From Leucaena leucocephala (taxonomy: Eukaryota > Streptophyta > Magnoliopsida > Fabales > Fabaceae), in the NCBI GenBank assembly GCA_037074615.1, contig CM073522.1:23186962-23250961 (forward strand): a stretch of DNA of 64,000 bases. The letters are read 5' to 3'. A program made the position numbers and the translations under genes. Positions 58,455-64,000 of the stretch are shown here, in pieces. The notes beneath the pieces were generated by a model, which was given only the letters and a program-made list of their open reading frames with translations, was not told the origin of the DNA and did not search any database. Each line of letters starts with the position of its first letter. The first letter of the stretch is position 1.

Positions 58455-58782
58455 AATCGTGTACTGCAACATCACTTGTCGCGACCATAGGCCTTCTCAT
58501 GTGTTAACCTTTAACTTTTCTATACATAATAGTCGCGACACAAGACCTTTCTCGTCGCAACCTCAGCTCTCTATGATTACTAGTCAAGACCCTGAAACAT
58601 ATTCGTCGCGACCTAATCTCTCTGTGAATAACTATCACGACCTACTATCATTTTAGTTGCTACCTTAAGCATCATTAACTCGTACTCTAAGGGAAATAAC
58701 CTTTCTAATTCATATCTCTGTCTCATCAATATCACTATTTCAGAGCATCACTGAGCCAGAACCTATTGCTCTGATACCAAAA
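58455..58782 (-). mobile_element. 5' leader of an element-3 relative, with GTCGCGAC motifs
   Basis: Primer site TGGTATCAGAGC at 58768-58779 on the - strand, then GTCGCGAC-type motifs at 58478-58641 with distances near 22 and 29-31. The rest of the element is lost at 58454. Confidence 0.82.
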
Positions 58783-60696
58783 TGAAATATCCTCCCTTAG
58801 ACCCCTCAGAGCACACTTGCAGAAGCTAGATAGCTGGATTATACCTTAACTTAAACCCAGCCATCCAAAATTTTACTCTTAAGTTCCTTATTCTGAACTT
58901 TTACTTTGGGTACTGATTAATCTCATTCTACACATCCAACTGAGGCTTATTACCTATCCACATAATACCCCAGATGTGTACTACTAGCTCACCAAATTTT
59001 GTGGCCAAACTCCTTCATTTACTAGGTCAAACTGAGGTCAGAACACTGCTACCTCATGACCTGCGAATTTCGCTCTCAACTCCTCGTACACAAATTGAAA
59101 CATGTCAAACAATATTTATTATTGAATAACAAATTGTCATACAGCAAGGCATACACAAAATCCTCATATTTCTATTGCATCATTCCTGCCTAAAATCCGG
59201 CAGCATAACAGCTACGCTTCATCTCTACAAATACTGATCTTGTACTGATTCGGTAATTCCCGTGAGAACTACCATTCTACGTAAGTACCCAGGAAAGACT
59301 GGATGAACGGGCTAGGTCCACTCACTTCCAGCCTCCTTAGACAGTACCTATGTACATAGTACGTATCATCTCCTTTCTTCATTACTGGTATTTTGCCTTA
59401 ATTTTGGCAACATAATGGCGTCTCTTAGCATTCTTAGAATTTACTTCGACATAACCTCCCTATAATGGGTTATATATGGGGGATAAGATTCGGGGGAATC
59501 TCAGTAGCAACAATCATAACAATATATGTAATGCAGTGTGATAGTGCTTGCTTGTGATTGTGTACAGATAAGTATGCCGCGTGCTTCCATACTCAATAAC
59601 ATATGATCATAGCATTGCAGTAGAGCTTCAAGCATAACATATAAGACAACAATCCAACCACACAATAGCACAACAAATCACAAAGCCATTACATAAAAGC
59701 TAGGATTAGTTACTACCTGGCTAACTTAGCAGAACTCTACTATTACTATACTGCTTCTAGCTCCGCCAGAACTTCCTTCCTTCCTTTCTTCCTTTCTCTC
59801 TTTCTTTCTTTCTCCTTCTCTCTATTATTTCTCTCTCTTTTCCTTGCCCATCCGTGAAGCCAAATGAATGGGGGAAGGGGGTATTTATAGTTTTTACCAA
59901 TGGCAATTCCGTAATTTCCAAGAACTCTGAACTTGTGGCTACCGATTTTCCTGGAATTTCCGATTTTCTTTATTTCCTTTACTGCATCATCATGACATCA
60001 TGCTGACTCATTACCTGCTAAGTCTCCATGCTGACTCAGTGCCCCTCATGATTACTTACTGACTCAGCTTGCTGACTCACCAGCTTACCGGCTTATGTAA
60101 ATTACCAAAATGCCCTTGATTCCTCTTTATTTACTTTAATATGTCTAGGGCAATATCGGCTTTTCTCATCTTACCAGAGTATTCCCTGACCCTGGTTAAC
60201 AATTCAGATAACCTTTCTTGACTGTCTCTATCTGACCTTTTCCCCAGTTCTATCCCCAACCGGGTAACTATCTCTCTTGAACCTTCATAACTCTTAGCCC
60301 ATACGTCTAACATCTTTCTCATTACATAGTCGCGACCTAACATCATCTGATCACGACCTACCCCTTCTGTGTTCATTAGTCGCGACCACAACACAACCTA
60401 GTCGCGACCACAACACAATCTAGTCGCGACCCCATCATTTTCTAGTCGCAACCAATCTCATTTTGTCTATTAGTCGCGACACATACATCTTTACGTCGCG
60501 ACCATACCTCTCTGTCAATATTAGTCGCGACCATAATACTCTAAAGTCGCGACCAACATGGTCAACACTTGACTTTCCAATCTTTATCCCAAAATGGCCA
60601 TTCTACTCCTTGGGACTCCTGCCCAAAAGGGGTCTGGTATCCTCTCAATCTCAGGCTATTCCCTGCATCTCTAGGCCTAAAAATTGGGATGTTACA
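58783..60696 (-). repeat. 5' LTR of the element-3 relative
   Basis: 1,914 bp, TGTAACATCCCAATTTTTAGG...GATATTTCA on the - strand. TATA box at 59882-59889. Conserved U5 block at about 59190-59440. U3 carries a GTCGCGAC array. Confidence 0.9.
60329..60553 (-). repeat. GTCGCGAC array in U3 of the 58783-60696 LTR
   Basis: Ten motifs with distances 21, 29, 22, 22, 22, 28, 22, 29, 22 (sum 217). It is the same pattern as element 3, less two 22-bp units and with two 1-bp deletions. Confidence 0.93.
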
Positions 60697-62169
60697 TAAT
60701 CATAGTACAGAGCTTCAACAATTACAGATTAACAGCAATCAATCAAGTTACAACACAATCAACCATACATTCAACACATACAAGTTTAGGTAAGTTTACT
60801 ACCTAGCAAACAGCCTCTCCTTTAGTCTTAATCCTTACTCTGACAATCCTCTGACTGCCTCTCTATCCAGAGCTAACCTTATTCCCAAGCTCTTAGGACT
60901 GCTCCTAGCTTGATCAGAACTTCTTCCTTCCTTCCTTTCTCTCTTTCTCTCTCTCTCTCTACTTATCCTCTCCACTGAATTGTGAATGGAATAGAGGGGG
61001 AGTGCCTCTATTTATAGTGGAGACATAGTGGAAAGAATGGTCCAAATTGAATCACGATGAATGGCTCAGATCGCTTGCTTCCTCAAGAAGCTTTGCTTAC
61101 CTCATCACAATGACAACACCATCCCCAATGACTCATCACTTATGACATCATCAAGGGACACCTCACATGCTTAGGTGGCACCTTGGTGGGGCCCTTGGGG
61201 CACCTCACATGCTGACTCAGCGCTTCCAGAGAATTCCAGAGTCTTTTCCTGGAATGAGCGGCTGAAATCGTGCCACATGTCCTTTACCTTTTTCTACTTT
61301 TTCTCTTTCCATCAACTTAATGCCATATGGCATCTTGTGGGTCCCATGAGGATATCTTTTCATGTCACCTCATGGTTCTGGATAACCTTTACTTTATTTG
61401 ATCCACTTCCCAATTCTATCTCCGACCGGGTAACTATACTTTATTAAAATATCATTTCAATCTCTCTTTGGACCTTCATAACTCTTGGCCCACTTGACTC
61501 CTAGCGTCTAACATCTTTTCATTACACAGTCGCGACCTAACTATCCTTCTGTCGCAACTTAATGCCTTCTGTGTTCATTAGTCGCAACCTCAACATCATT
61601 TAGTCGTAACCTCAACATCACTTAGTCACGACTTCATAACTTTTTAGTCGCAACCAGACTCATTTTGTCTATTTGTCGCAACCCACATATCTTCCAGTCG
61701 CGTCTAGATCTTACTGTAAAACTTAGTCACGACCACACTACTTTTTAGTCACGACAAAACTGGTCAACTCTTAACTCTGCAATCTTTGCCCTTCACATTT
61801 CACAAAATTGCCATTCTACCCCTTGGGACTTAGATCCCTATACTCTCTTTCTAGCTTCTTTACTCATCTTCTATCCTTCATCTTAAGTTCTCGAAATTCT
61901 CTTTCAACAACTCATCCCCTGAACTCTTCGGGAGTCATTGTTAATTAAAAGGCTCGACAACCCGCCCATATTAGGTTATCTTACTCAGGAGCCAGCCCAT
62001 ATCTTGCTACCTGCAAAATTCCTCGGCTTAAGACTTTAGGATATTCCTTACATTCCTCTTTTTGAACCTATGTGAACTGTCCCTATTTTGTAGGTCAAAG
62101 ACTTAACTCATCTTTAAATCTTGATTGACTTAGCTCATTCCTCGGATTCCTACAAAATATAGGTAAGTG
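60697..62169 (-). repeat. Recombinant LTR, interrupted at both ends
   Basis: Starts inside the leader-intron region (AATCATAGTACAGAGCTTCAA), TATA box at 61009-61016, GTCGCGAC array at 61529-61755. At about 61830 it switches to the distal U3 of the gag-only family (GCCCATAT motifs at 61965-62000). It is cut by the LTR at 62175. Confidence 0.8.
61529..61755 (-). repeat. Decayed GTCGCGAC array
   Basis: Ten positions with distances 22, 30, 22, 22, 22, 28, 22, 29, 22 (sum 219). Only two motifs keep the CGCG core; most others read GTCGCAAC or GTCACGAC. Spacing has outlasted sequence. Confidence 0.9.
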
Positions 62170-62174
62170 ATATG

Positions 62175-63340
62175 TGTTGGAAATTATGCCCTAGGGGCCA
62201 ATCATTGTCTTATAAACATTATTGTTTTTTGAATGTCTTAATTATGTTATCACATTATTTGCATGTTTACTGTGATGACCATCCTTGGATAACTCATGAT
62301 TTTATCCTAAATATCCCTGGTCGGTCATCTATGTGGGAGCAAAGATGAAATAAGACCAGTATGACTTTGAAGATATATAGAGATATAAATCAAAGTCATA
62401 GGCACATGTAAGAGTACAGGGTGCTGGACCGCCCCCTATGAGAGAGATGCATGGGTTAAGTCATAAGCTTCTCTCATATACAAGCCATGTCACTATGCCC
62501 TTTGACCTGAGATCATCATGGATTCCTACATGACAAACGCTCAGCTTTGACCTAGTCAAAAGTTACTTTTGACCGAGTGATTATAAAGGCTATGTTCAGG
62601 CTCAGTGTTTTTTCATGCGGAGGAATGTGAATGGTCAAGATGGAATTTATCCCTCACATTTGTAGAGAGATATTACTGGGCCCCTCGATGAGTGAGTCTG
62701 AGAAATGTATGGCCATACTGTAATGGAAGGGTAGTTCCATTTCTATAGTCAGACTACTCAGGGATCGAGAAAGTAACGGTCAGGAACAGGAGGATGACGT
62801 TCTCCATGCCTCATCCATGACCAAAATAGCATGTGACAAAAGGAACGTGATATGGTTGTATGAGAGGTAACATCGTTCATCATCCTCATATGTTTTGGGT
62901 AGTCGTAATGTCTTGTTAGAGGCCGCTTACGACTTGTGGGTTAGTATAGTAACTGGCCCACTGCCAACTTCATATGAGCCTACAGGGTCGCACACAAAAT
63001 AGCCCAACTCGAGCTGTGATGTATAGATTCATTGAATCTAAGAGATATCTAGATTCAATGAATAGTCTAGGGTGGATTTATATATTTTATATATATATAA
63101 ATTTGTATATATATATTATATATATAACATAAGAGATATTTGCAAGATATAATTTATAAGGATAAATTAAATTTCTATCACTTTTAAATTTGAATTTAAA
63201 TGGATATGATCTATTTGAATTTGAAATTCAAATTGATAAGATATCTCAAATTTGATTTATGAGAATAAATCAAATATAATTCTGTCTTATCTTTATTTTA
63301 AATTAAATAAATAGGTGAATTAAATCTGTGAGACGGATTT
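62175..63340 (+). repeat. Partial LTR of a TGTTGG-type, probably copia, element
   Basis: Starts TGTTGGAAATTATGCCC, a start common in plant Ty1/copia LTRs, and is unlike all other LTRs here. It lacks an end with CA and is cut by the LTR at 63341. No coding sequence. A palindrome TAGATTCA-T-TGAATCTA is at 63024-63040, followed by a TA-rich run at 63077-63130. The copia assignment is inference from the LTR start only. Confidence 0.6.
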
Positions 63341-64000
63341 TATAACACCCCAATTTTTAGGCCAGAGACTTAGAAAGTAGCCTGAAATAGATATATCCCT
63401 TTGAGCAGAAGTCCCCGAAACATACAGAGAGTTTTTAGGGACTAAACTGCAAATAAGTGAAAGTCCAGGGACTTATATGTAAATAGTGAAAGTCCCTAGG
63501 GATATGATGGCCATTCATGCAAAGAAAGGGATTAAATTGCAAAAGAAAGAGAATGTAGGGACTTAGATGCAATTATGAAAAAGTGCAAGGCCAAAAAGAA
63601 AAGTAGGCAAAAAGGTGGGGTCCTTAAGTGTAATTTTAGCCAGATAAAAGGGACTTAATTGAAAAGAAGAAAAGTTCCCTGGGGCTAAAGTATAATTAAA
63701 TAAAGTCAGGCCGGAAGTGGTTTGGACTGCCCGAAAGCATTTCAGTCCTAGATTTCACCGGTAGAGAGAGCAAGTGACGCTCAGTAATCTAGCTTAATAC
63801 AGGAATTTTTCAAGACTCCAGATAGCCAGAATTGATCTGATAGTCCAAAAGTTATAAAAATTCCTACTGGATATCCTAGATTTCAGATCTAAGTGAGAAA
63901 ATACAGGATGATGCGTCCTAATGGGGCAGATGTCGGGAAACTGACAGAATACCGATAGGAGGCCAGTAGAAAAAGTTATTCACAAATTAGAAAATTCAGA
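63341..64000 (+). repeat. LTR start (TATAACACCCC), recombinant, runs off the window
   Basis: The first 170 bases follow the element 3 U3 start; after about 63515 (AAAGAAAGGGATTAAATTGC) it follows the element 1 U3 (14005 onward). The terminal TG is mutated to TA. Confidence 0.8.

Noticed and set aside
63077..63130. Origin or matrix-attachment site from the TA-rich run
   Set aside because: AT-richness alone is not evidence and the run lies within a TGTTGG-type LTR.

Overview
The window is plant nuclear DNA from a gene-free, heterochromatin-like stretch. It is built almost wholly from nested long-terminal-repeat (LTR) retrotransposons. The plant origin rests on Ty3/gypsy chromovirus proteins, primer sites matching initiator-Met tRNA (TGGTATCAGAGC), 5-bp target duplications, LTRs of 2-3.6 kb and heavy C-to-T/G-to-A decay. 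The species cannot be told from the sequence. No cellular gene, tRNA, rRNA or CRISPR array was seen.

Layout, left to right. (1) 1-16688: element 1, a Tekay/Del-like chromovirus on the + strand, cut off at the left edge. It has an extra intact ORF before gag, then a gag-pol frame carrying eight stop codons. Its pol is split between RNase H and integrase by element 2 (4562-12492, - strand), a young element with one intact gag and no pol, flanked by AGAGG. (2) 16689-34090: old LTR pieces. A solo LTR (18479-31548, -, ATGCA duplication) is interrupted by a second solo LTR (21017-30656, -, ACTGG). That one is interrupted by element 3 (21499-29194, +, AGATT), a very young element with no protein-coding capacity. 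(3) 34091-52702: a truncated element, then a tandem LTR-internal-LTR-internal-LTR array on the - strand with two decayed gag genes. (4) 52703-60696: a broken gag-only element, then two LTRs of one family facing each other as a large inverted repeat, then part of a relative of element 3. (5) 60697-64000: a recombinant LTR, a piece of a TGTTGG-type (copia-like) LTR and the start of another recombinant LTR.

How the parts relate. The autonomous-type, gag-only and coding-free elements share the primer site, the polypurine tract, a conserved U5 block and a candidate leader intron. They differ mainly in the distal U3. This looks like one mobilisation network in which elements without pol use enzymes supplied by a chromovirus.

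Two non-coding structures stand out. The first is an array of the palindrome GTCGCGAC in the U3 and the 5' leader of element 3 and its relatives, spaced at 22 bp with 29-bp exceptions. The second is a series of short hairpins in the element 3 internal region that share the 7-nt loop RCAGTTA but have different, still complementary, stems. I know of no description of either.
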